From assembly GCA_043721435.1 (NCBI GenBank), contig JAYSQR010000094.1, positions 1 through 15,261 on the forward strand: a stretch of DNA of 15,261 nt, read 5' to 3'. The notes below the pieces were generated by a model, which ran no database searches, had not been told where the DNA came from, and saw only the letters and a program-made list of their open reading frames with translations. A program made the position numbers and the translations under genes. This document shows positions 7,878 to 15,261 of this stretch, one piece after another. Positions within the stretch are counted from its first letter, which is position 1. Each line of letters opens with the position of its first letter. Source of the DNA: VFJL01 sp043721435. GTDB lineage: Bacteria > Pseudomonadota > Gammaproteobacteria > Burkholderiales > Nitrosomonadaceae.

Positions 7878-8483
7878 ATGAAAACATCCGGCAAACTTCT
7901 GCTCGTCTCCGCTGTATTGCTTTCTGCCACGGCGTTTATCCTGCCCATTGGAGCCACGACCATGACTGATCAAACTAAACAACAAACCGCCTATCTCGCG
8001 GGCGGCTGCTTCTGGGGAATGGAAGAGCTGGTGCGGGAAATTCCCGGAGTATTGCAAACCGAAGTCGGCTACAGCGGCGGCAACACACCAAATGCACGCT
8101 ATGAGCAGGTGAGCAGCGGCAAGACTGGCCATGCCGAATCGCTGAAAGTGGTATTCGATCCGCAGCGGCTCAGCTACCGGCATCTCCTGTTCGAATTCTT
8201 CCGCATGCACAATCCGACCACGCGCAACCAGCAAGGCAACGACGTTGGCACGCAATACCGCTCAGCAATTTTTTATGTCAATGAAGAACAGAAACGCGTT
8301 GCCGCTGAGGTCATCAGAACCGTGGATGCCTCCGGCGAATGGAAAGCCCGGGTCGTTACCGAAGTGGTGCCGTTCAAGGAATTCTTCCGCGCCGAGGAGT
8401 ACCACCAGAAGTATCTGGTCAAGAATCGCGGCGGCTATACCTGCCACTACATGAGAGGGTTTGATCTGGGGGAAAACAAATAA
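7878..8483 (+). CDS. msrA: Peptide methionine sulfoxide reductase MsrA, exported form
   Basis: MsrA (EC 1.8.4.11) reduces the S-epimer of methionine sulfoxide in proteins. The catalytic Cys44 lies in the hallmark GGCFWGMEE motif, followed by VGYSGG, NPTT and the QYRSAIFY stretch; a likely resolving Cys189 is in GGYTCHYMRG near the end. The first 27 residues (MKTSGK, hydrophobic core, PIGA) look like a Sec signal peptide, so the main product would be periplasmic. The ATG at 7878 has only a weak CGGAA upstream. An internal ATG at 7962 (residue 29) has GGAG 8 bases upstream and would give a 173-residue cytosolic enzyme starting just where ordinary MsrA proteins start. The gene ends 27 bases before the convergent stop of the acyl carrier protein gene. 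Confidence 0.95.
   Translation: MKTSGKLLLVSAVLLSATAFILPIGATTMTDQTKQQTAYLAGGCFWGMEELVREIPGVLQTEVGYSGGNTPNARYEQVSSGKTGHAESLKVVFDPQRLSYRHLLFEFFRMHNPTTRNQQGNDVGTQYRSAIFYVNEEQKRVAAEVIRTVDASGEWKARVVTEVVPFKEFFRAEEYHQKYLVKNRGGYTCHYMRGFDLGENK
7950..7964 (+). promoter_or_regulatory. Internal ribosome binding site and second msrA start
   Basis: GGAG at 7950-7953 is followed after 8 bases by an in-frame ATG at 7962-7964. Its spacing is better than anything before the first start at 7878. Use of it would remove the signal peptide and leave the complete catalytic domain. Confidence 0.4.
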
Positions 8484-8510
8484 TCCGCGCAGTACTGCTT
8501 GCGGTGTAGT

Positions 8511-8774
8511 TTATTCGCGCGCGGCACAGCGCTGCACTAGATACTCAATCGTGCGATTCAATGTGAGAAATTCGGCATAATCCTTCTCGGGAATATCGAT
8601 GCCGAGAGTTTCATGCAAGCGGATGATGAAGTTGAGAAAATCAAACGAGTCGATGTCGATCTGCTCGCGCAACGGCCGGTCCGGCGCAATCATGCCCGGT
8701 TCCACCTCCGGTGCAATGGCACCCAGCGCATCGAAGATGATGTCCTTGATTTGCTCACGATTGTATGAAGTCAT
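8511..8774 (-). CDS. Acyl carrier protein, last gene of the E1/E2 operon
   Basis: This 87-residue acidic four-helix protein is an acyl carrier protein. Ser43 in the motif D-S-F-D (residues 42-45) is the expected 4'-phosphopantetheine attachment site, and the helix II sequence DIDSFDFLNFI departs from the housekeeping DSLDTVEL type, which suggests a specialised carrier. I chose the ATG at 8774: it overlaps the E2 stop as ATGA, and GGAG lies about 9 bases upstream in the end of E2. The longer frame reaching 8915 is only the frame-shifted 3' end of E2. It is co-translated with the E2 acyltransferase, so it may receive acyl groups from E2 or from the operon's acyl ligase. That role is inference; no fatty-acid synthesis gene is nearby. 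Confidence 0.88.
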   Translation of the reverse strand: MTSYNREQIKDIIFDALGAIAPEVEPGMIAPDRPLREQIDIDSFDFLNFIIRLHETLGIDIPEKDYAEFLTLNRTIEYLVQRCAARE

Positions 8775-9961
8775 CGCAACTTCTCCGGTTCCTGCAGCAG
8801 CCGGTCGAGCGCAGCCAGAAACAGGCCGCCGCGGTGACCATCGCTGGCACGGTGATCGGCTGCGAGGGTAGCGGTGGCAACCTTGCGCACCACCACCGCA
8901 CCGCCTTCGACCCACGGCCGTTCGGTTATCTTGCCCAGACCGACGATCGCAACTTGCGGCGGATAGATCACGCCGAACACGCCCTCGACACCCTGCTCGC
9001 CCAGATTGGTGAATGTCACGGTGGGATCGCTCATCTCCGAGCTGCGCAATCTGCCGCTGCGCACGCGGGTGATGAGATCGCGCAAATCGGCCATTAATTG
9101 GTCAAGGCTCTTCCTGTCGGCATCGTGAATTGCGGGAGCGACCAGACCGCCGCCACGCATTGCAATTGCCATGCCGAGGTGCACCGACGCTGACGGCCGC
9201 AACGCGCCGTCGACCCAGAAGCCGTTGAGTTCAGGCACTTCGCGCAGCGCGAGTGCCACCGCTTTCATGAACGGTACCACCGGCAACAGCCGCTCCGTGA
9301 CGCTGCGTTTGAGATTTTCCGTTTCGAGCCAACTGCTGACGGCAGTCACATCAATATCGGTAGCCAGATAGTAATGAGGAATCTCGCGCTTCGAGCGCGA
9401 CATTGCCGCTGCAATCGCCATGCGCATCTGCGCATGCCAATCCGGCGCTGCAGGTTTGGCAGCGACTGGTGTCAGCGTTTTTGCCTGGGCGGCACGCTCG
9501 ACATCGGCCCGTGAGATCACTGCGCCCGGCTCCGCTGCTTGCACCGATGCGATATCAACACCCAGTTCTTCGGCAAGCTTGCGGGCTGAAGGCGAAACCC
9601 GCAGGCGGGCTGACACCAGTGCCGCTTCGGCGCGTGGCGGGGCGGCAGCAACGATGGTCGGCGCTGTTGCCACCTGCGGAGTTTCTGCCATCGCGGGCGT
9701 CCCAGGTGCTGTGGCCGCTGGCTCGCCCGCGGTGCGCAGCAGTGCAAGGAGTTCGCCCACCGGCACTTTCTTGCCCGTCTCCACCACGAGTTTGTCGACC
9801 GTCCCGGTTTCCCAGATCTCCACATCAACAGCGCCCTTCTGGGTTTCGACCACCGCGACCACCTGTCCGCGCCGCACTTCGTCGCCGGGTTTGATCAGCC
9901 ACTCAACCAGCGTGCCTGCTTCCATGTCGGCCCCGAGCGAGGGCATGCGAAATTCATACAT
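8771..9961 (-). CDS. Dihydrolipoamide acyltransferase, E2 of a 2-oxoacid dehydrogenase complex
   Basis: E2 core subunit that takes the acyl group from E1 on its lipoyl arm and passes it to CoA (or another thiol). With the ATG at 9961 it has 396 residues. The single lipoyl domain covers about 1-78, with lipoyl Lys42 in ETQKGAVDVE, a variant of the common ETDKA. An Ala/Pro-rich linker follows, then an E1/E3-binding domain at about 121-157 (VSPSARKLAEELGVD) and the catalytic domain with His370 and Asp374 in DHRASDG. The ribosome binding site, GAGGTG (complement of 9965-9970), lies inside the terminal repeat of the palindromic element at 9960-10105. A GTG at 9967 is a possible but poorer start. 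Sequence alone does not settle whether the substrate is pyruvate, acetoin or a branched oxoacid. Confidence 0.94.
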   Translation of the reverse strand: MYEFRMPSLGADMEAGTLVEWLIKPGDEVRRGQVVAVVETQKGAVDVEIWETGTVDKLVVETGKKVPVGELLALLRTAGEPAATAPGTPAMAETPQVATAPTIVAAAPPRAEAALVSARLRVSPSARKLAEELGVDIASVQAAEPGAVISRADVERAAQAKTLTPVAAKPAAPDWHAQMRMAIAAAMSRSKREIPHYYLATDIDVTAVSSWLETENLKRSVTERLLPVVPFMKAVALALREVPELNGFWVDGALRPSASVHLGMAIAMRGGGLVAPAIHDADRKSLDQLMADLRDLITRVRSGRLRSSEMSDPTVTFTNLGEQGVEGVFGVIYPPQVAIVGLGKITERPWVEGGAVVVRKVATATLAADHRASDGHRGGLFLAALDRLLQEPEKLR

Positions 9962-10105
9962 GAGCACCTCTAGAAATTCTAGATTTCGTCACAATACTTT
10001 GTTGCTCACAAAAAATGTTTCCTTACATATTAATTATATGCTGCGTCTACATTTTTTGTTCCCGCCTCGTCTTGTTTAGAACTTTGAATTTCTAGAGGTG
10101 CTCAT
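9960..10105. repeat. 146-bp nested palindrome with perfect 20-bp terminal inverted repeats (MITE-like)
   Basis: ATGAGCACCTCTAGAAATTC at 9960-9979 is repeated exactly, inverted, at 10086-10105. The interior is AT-rich and non-coding and has a second perfect inverted pair at 10008-10018 and 10049-10059. The element fills the entire gap between the E1 beta stop and the E2 start. If the terminal AT is counted as a duplicated target, removing one AT plus the element leaves TAATATG, a stop and start one base apart, with GGTGA in the end of E1 beta suitably placed as a ribosome binding site. This supports an insertion of a small non-autonomous element into a tight junction. No transposase is encoded and no second copy was noticed in the window. 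The alternative is a native RNA regulatory hairpin. Confidence 0.75.
10008..10059. repeat. Inner inverted repeat of the palindromic element
   Basis: ACAAAAAATGT (10008-10018) pairs perfectly with ACATTTTTTGT (10049-10059) across a 30-base loop that itself contains ATATTAATTATAT. It is nested inside the 20-bp terminal repeats, so the whole element can fold as a two-tier cruciform or RNA hairpin. Confidence 0.8.
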
Positions 10106-10106
10106 A

Positions 10107-11102
10107 TTATTTCACCGTGCGCAGCGCTGCTGCGAGAATCGTTTCGACCTGCGGAATCGCAGCCTGTTCCAGATGCCGCGCGTAGGGTATCGGCACTTCG
10201 GCGCTGCACACGCGCTCGATCGGCGCATCAAGCTCATAGAATGCCTGCTCCATCACGCGCGCCATGATTTCGGCCGCCAGACTGCCGCTCTTCCAGCCTT
10301 CGTCGATGATCACCATGCGATGCGTCTTCGCCAGCGAGTCCAGCACGATCGTCATGTCGAGCGGCCGCAAAGTGCGCAAATCGATCACTTCGGCGCTGAT
10401 ATTCTGCGCGGCAAGGCGTTCCGCCGCCTGCAGCGTCTTGGGCAGGGAGCCGCCATAGGTCACCAGCGTGAGATCGCTGCCCGCACGGCGCACCGCGGCA
10501 CGGTCGATATCGACTGCGCCGGCGTCAGCCGCAAGCTCGCCCTCGAGGTTGTACAGCAATGCATTCTCGAACATGATGACGGGATCCGGGTCCATCAGTG
10601 CCGTCCACAGCATGCCGCGTGCATCCTCGAGCGTTGCCGGCGTCACCACCCTGATACCCGGAATATGCGCATACCATCCTTCGAAACTGTGAGAATGTTG
10701 CGCCGCGAGCTGCCTGCCGGCACCGGTGGCCATGCGGATCACCAACGGAATGTTGAACTGCCCGCCTGACATGTGGCGCAGGGTGGCCGCATTGTTGAGA
10801 ATCTGGTCGAGCGCGAGCAGGCTGAAATTGCAGGTCATGACCTCGACGATCGGCAGCATGCCGTTCAACGCGGCGCCGATGCCGGCGCCAACGAATGCCG
10901 ATTCGGACAGCGGCGTGTCGCGGATGCGCTCCTCACCGAATTCCTCCAGCAAACCCTTGCTCACCGCATAAGTGCCGCCGTAACGTCCCACATCCTCGCC
11001 CATCAGGAATACGCGCGGATCGCGCTGCAGCGCTTCACGCAGCGCCATGCGCAACGCCTCGCGATAAGTAGTGGTGATAACAGGAGCAGTCACGGCATTC
11101 AT
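10107..11102 (-). CDS. 2-oxoacid dehydrogenase E1 component, beta subunit
   Basis: Beta subunit of a heterotetrameric thiamine-diphosphate E1 (pyruvate/acetoin/branched-chain type), 331 residues, the usual length. It shows the family landmarks YREALRMALREAL near the N-terminus, VFLMGEDVGRYGGTY (about 30-44), RDTPLSESAFVGAGIGAALNG, and DLTLVTYGG with DLRTLRPLD in the C-terminal domain that helps bind E2. The start ATG at 11102 overlaps the alpha-subunit stop as ATGA, so it is probably translated by coupling; no strong separate ribosome binding site is visible. Its TAA stop (complement of 10107-10109) is one base from the long inverted repeat. Together with the alpha subunit it decarboxylates a 2-oxoacid or acetoin and acylates the E2 lipoyl group. 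The exact substrate is not decided. Confidence 0.95.
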   Translation of the reverse strand: MNAVTAPVITTTYREALRMALREALQRDPRVFLMGEDVGRYGGTYAVSKGLLEEFGEERIRDTPLSESAFVGAGIGAALNGMLPIVEVMTCNFSLLALDQILNNAATLRHMSGGQFNIPLVIRMATGAGRQLAAQHSHSFEGWYAHIPGIRVVTPATLEDARGMLWTALMDPDPVIMFENALLYNLEGELAADAGAVDIDRAAVRRAGSDLTLVTYGGSLPKTLQAAERLAAQNISAEVIDLRTLRPLDMTIVLDSLAKTHRMVIIDEGWKSGSLAAEIMARVMEQAFYELDAPIERVCSAEVPIPYARHLEQAAIPQVETILAAALRTVK

Positions 11103-12072
11103 TCTGTTTGCGCCCGTACGGTGTACACATCGCGGGTGAGCGTTTCCACCAGCTCCCAGGTGCCGGCTTCGGCGAATTCGACAGCCTGCGCGATCTCGCG
11201 TGCGACATCAGCCTCGATTGCATCGATCGTCTGCGGCGTGAGCCATCCCTCGCTTATGGCACGCGCACTGAATCCCGCGATCGGGCAACGTTGTTTCCAG
11301 CGCTCGACTTCGGCCTTGCTGCGATAGAGTTCGGGATCAAACATCGAATGCGCGCGAAAACGGTAAGTGCGGAATTCAAGGAAATACGGCCCGTTGCCGG
11401 CGCGCACGAACTGCGCTGCCTGCTGTGCTGCTTCCAGAACCGCGAGCACATCCATGCCGTCCACGCTCTTTCCTGATATCCGGTAGCTCGCCGCTTTCTC
11501 GACCAGGTTGGTATCAGCTTCAGAACGCTCAAGCGCGGTGCCCATCGCGTAAAGATTATTCTCGCACAGGAATAATGCCGGCACATTCCACAGCGAAGCC
11601 AGGTTCATCGATTCGTGGAATTCGCCTTCGGCAATTGCGCCCTCGCCGAAAAAGCATGCAGCCAGCCCGGTGCGCTGCTGCATCTTCTGCGCCAGTGCGT
11701 AACCGACCGTCAGCGGCAAGCCACCGCCGACTATCGCATTGCCGCCATAGAATTTTGTCGCTGCATCGAACAAGTGCATCGAACCACCGCGCCCGTGCGA
11801 ACAGCCTTCGACCTTGCCGTACATCTCCGCCATGATGGCCCCGGCGGAAAGGCCGCGCGCCAGCGCATGACCGTGTTCCCGATAGGTGGCAAATACCGCG
11901 TCTTCGGGCTGCAAGGCCTGCATGACGCCGGTAGCGACCGCCTCCTCGCCGATATACAGATGCAGGAAACCGCGGATCTTGCCCGCGCTGTAGAGTTCGG
12001 CTGACTTCTCCTCGAAACGGCGTATGCGCACCATCTCGTGGAGCAATTTGCGCGCGAGCTCTGGATCGGGCG

Positions 12073-12076
<4 letters not shown>
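11099..12076 (-). CDS. 2-oxoacid dehydrogenase E1 component, alpha subunit
   Basis: Alpha subunit of the same E1, 325 residues from the ATG at 12076. The thiamine-diphosphate/Mg motif starts at GEG (144-146) in FFGEGAIAEGEFHESMN and ends at ENN (172-174). The motif YREHGHALARG (65-75) and the phosphorylation-loop-like YRFRAHSMFD (238-247) are also typical. I chose the ATG at 12076 over the GTG at 12085 because it makes the same ATGA overlap with the preceding gene as seen at two other junctions of the operon. GGAG lies about 8 bases upstream. The alpha/beta arrangement differs from the single-chain AceE E1 usual for proteobacterial pyruvate dehydrogenase, so this is likely a second, specialised complex; pyruvate and acetoin are the leading candidate substrates. 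Confidence 0.95.
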
Positions 12077-13839
<1,763 letters not shown>

Positions 13840-13889
13840 GCGATGTTGTTTCCGGTTGTTTCGATTGATTGGCAGCAGACAAGAATTTT

Positions 13890-13918
13890 AGTCTAGCCAC
13901 TGGCTCGATGGGCGTCAA
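13890..13918 (-). promoter_or_regulatory. Sigma70-type promoter for the five-gene operon
   Basis: On the minus strand TTGACG (complement of 13913-13918) and TAGACT (complement of 13890-13895) are separated by exactly 17 bases. The -35 matches the consensus at five of six positions and the -10 at four of six. It lies about 50 bases upstream of the GTG at 13839, leaving a short leader. Confidence 0.6.
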
Positions 13919-13953
13919 CCTGAAGCCGTTCTCTCATGCCGATGAAATAACTT

Positions 13954-15195
13954 TCAATCCGCTTCGCGCTCCACACTGCAGCAATGTGCTGCCGCCTGCT
14001 CTGCTTCGATCCCGCGCAGGATTGCGCCGGTCACCGCATTGGGACGAAAAGTAGTGCAGCCTTTCAATCCCTGATCATAGGCAAGTTGATACAGCTCACG
14101 GAATGCAGTGTAAGCATAATCTGCCGGTACATTGATGGTCTTGGAAATGGCCTGGTCCACATGCGGCTGAATGGTCGCCTGCATGGCCAGGTGTGCGGCA
14201 GGCGCAAGTCCATTGGCATTGATGAAAGATGGCGGCAGCGCGGCGGCATTGCCCGCAGCGCGCCAGCGTGCCACGGCATAATCGACTACCTGATATTGCG
14301 CATAACCCCCATCCGGCTCCAGCACCCGCCGCGTGAATTCGCTGTCGAATACCGGCTCCAGCCCGCTGGAAATATTATTGGCCAGGAGGCTGATGGTGCC
14401 GGTGGGTGCAATGGCGGTGAGATGGCTGTTGCGAATGCCGTATTGCGCGATATCATTGCGGATCTCGGCGGGCAGGGTACGCACGAATTCGCCGGCAAGA
14501 TATTTCTCCTGGTCGAACAACGGAAACGGCCCTTTCTCCCGGGCGAGCTCTATCGAAGCACGGTAGGCTGCATGACAGATGGTTTGCATCACGGTTTGCG
14601 CAAGCTGCAATGATTCGTCGCTGCCGTAACGGATGCCGAGCAGCAGCAAGGCATCGGCCAGACCGCTAAACCCCAGACCGATGCGCCGCGAACCATGCGC
14701 CTGGGCGGCCTGGCTGGGTAACGGAAACAGCGAAACGTCAATGACGTTATCCAGCAAACGCACGGCAACAGCCGCGGTCTCGCCTATGGCCTCCAGATCG
14801 AGGCGGGCTTGCTGGGTAAAAGGTTCACGGATGAATTGGGTGAGGTTGATGGAACCAAGGTTGCAGGCCCCATAGGGAGGCAGCGGCACTTCGCCGCAGG
14901 GATTGGTCGCACTGATCAGCTCGCAGTAATAAAGATTATTGCGCCGGTTGATGCGATCGATGAACAGCACGCCGGGCTCGGCACAGGCATAGTTGGCGCG
15001 CATGATTTGTTCCCACAGCTCACGGGCACGAACGCGCTTATGTATTTTGCACGGCACCGGCTCGGCGTGTCCCGGCCAGCAGCGCAGCAATACCTCGCCG
15101 TCGTCGCGCATATCAGCAGGGAACAGTAGTGGCCAGTCGGCATCAGCCTGGACTGCGGCCATGAATGAGCGAGGCCCACTTTTGTGGACGGGCAA
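13954..15195 (-). pseudogene. nrdJ: Class II (B12-dependent) ribonucleotide reductase, 5'-truncated by an insertion sequence
   Basis: C-terminal part of an adenosylcobalamin-dependent ribonucleoside-diphosphate reductase. Visible motifs (numbering from 15195) are NRRNNLYY (83-90), the radical-site NPCGE with Cys100 and Glu102, GACNLGSINL with redox Cys111, APTGTISLLANNISSG, and the terminal Cys405-Cys406 pair of the mobile tail. Homology begins at about residue 10-11 (SFMAAV), which in intact proteins lies well inside the catalytic barrel. The first nine residues are encoded by the insertion sequence. The missing N-terminal part would carry the partner of the redox cysteine (equivalent to E. 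coli NrdA Cys225) and the substrate and allosteric regions, so this fragment cannot be active alone. The rest of the gene may lie beyond the right edge on the far side of the element. Confidence 0.88.
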
Positions 15196-15218
15196 GTTGA
15201 TGTTACTTTATCAACTTG
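15193..15218 (+). promoter_or_regulatory. Perfect hairpin just upstream of the transposase-like start
   Basis: CAAGTTGAT (15193-15201) and ATCAACTTG (15210-15218) form a perfect 9-bp stem with an 8-base loop. The stem ends two bases before AGGAG (15221-15225). It could limit translation from transcripts entering the element from outside, as is known for some insertion sequences; for this one that is inference. Confidence 0.55.
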
Positions 15219-15230
15219 TTAGGAGAATCC

Positions 15231-15261
15231 ATGAAACGTATCCCTCGTCGTATTTTCACCG
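15231..15261 (+). CDS. Start of a transposase OrfA-like protein (partial)
   Basis: Only the first ten residues, MKRIPRRIFT, are inside the window. They follow AGGAG (15221-15225) with a 5-base spacing, so the start is well supported. A short basic start with RR-x-F/Y-T is common in OrfA helix-turn-helix proteins of IS3-family elements, and the position at the end of a gene-disrupting insertion agrees with that. Ten residues are too few for a firm family call. Confidence 0.5.
   Translation, partial: MKRIPRRIFT

Larger units (their letters stand above)
15166..15261 (+). mobile_element. Left end of an insertion sequence (probably IS3-like), runs off the window
   Basis: Similarity to ribonucleotide reductase stops abruptly at about 15163-15168. 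From there the sequence begins TGAGCGAGGCCCAC, compatible with the TGA-type ends of many IS3-family elements, and then has a short hairpin (CCAC TTTT GTGG, 15176-15187). A second hairpin follows at 15193-15218, then a strong ribosome binding site and the start of a basic protein on the plus strand. The other end and the target duplication lie outside the window, so the family and exact boundary are provisional. Confidence 0.6.

Noticed and set aside
8481..8510. GCAGTACTGC palindrome between msrA and the carrier-protein gene as a bidirectional terminator
   Set aside because: It is a perfect palindrome with no loop and no T-run, so it would form a poor hairpin.
8775..8915. N-terminal extension of the acyl carrier protein frame
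   Set aside because: The extra 47 residues are an Arg/Pro-rich out-of-frame reading of the E2 catalytic C-terminus; the ATGA start at 8774 fits the carrier-protein family length.
9420..10079. 219-residue ORF on the plus strand covering part of E2 and the palindrome
   Set aside because: It is antisense to the E2 linker, giving a Ser/Thr/Ala-rich sequence, and ends in the AT-rich palindrome; no homology is apparent.
9960..10105. Palindrome as a Rho-independent terminator
   Set aside because: The stem is not GC-rich, the loop exceeds 100 bases, and no T-run follows on either strand; it also lies inside an operon whose downstream genes have no other evident promoter.

Overview
The window looks like chromosomal DNA of a Gram-negative, probably betaproteobacterial organism (perhaps Nitrosomonadales-like). 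This is inferred from lipoprotein and signal-peptide style, Shine-Dalgarno starts and the protein families present. No rRNA or tRNA is available to confirm it. No tRNA, rRNA or CRISPR array was seen.

Layout, left to right. (1) 164-2584, minus: a Lon-family ATP-dependent protease of the AAA/Lon_C type. (2) 2786-4497, plus: three small unrelated genes: an exported Sel1-repeat protein, an AT-rich orphan of unknown function and a small helical lipoprotein. (3) 4498-4893: a mostly empty stretch with one doubtful short ORF and a strong GC hairpin. (4) 4894-5364, plus: a PsiE-family membrane protein, tail to tail with phosphoenolpyruvate synthase ppsA (5369-7762, minus). ppsA is divergent from an exported methionine sulfoxide reductase, msrA (7878-8483, plus). 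(5) 8511-13839, minus: a five-gene operon read as acetyl-CoA-synthetase-like ligase, 2-oxoacid dehydrogenase E1 alpha, E1 beta, dihydrolipoamide acyltransferase E2, acyl carrier protein. A good sigma70-type promoter sits just upstream at 13890-13918. (6) 13954-15195, minus: the 3' part of a class II (adenosylcobalamin-dependent) ribonucleotide reductase whose 5' part is cut off at about 15166, where an insertion sequence begins and runs off the right edge.

The most interesting region is the five-gene operon. It combines an acyl-activating enzyme, a complete E1/E2 decarboxylating acyl-transfer machine without its own E3, and a dedicated acyl carrier protein. This suggests acyl groups are made from a 2-oxoacid or a free acid and delivered to a carrier protein, not only to CoA. 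Three of the four gene junctions are 4-base ATGA overlaps. The fourth, E1 beta/E2, is split by a 146-bp nested palindrome with perfect 20-bp terminal inverted repeats. Removing it on paper restores a tight stop/start junction (TAATATG), so it looks like a small MITE-like insertion. The element now supplies the E2 ribosome binding site and buries it in a long stem that starts one base after the E1 beta stop codon, which could couple E2 translation to E1 beta termination.

Other points: msrA has a second, well-placed internal start that would give a cytosolic form, and the ribonucleotide reductase fragment has lost one of its essential active-site cysteines through the insertion.
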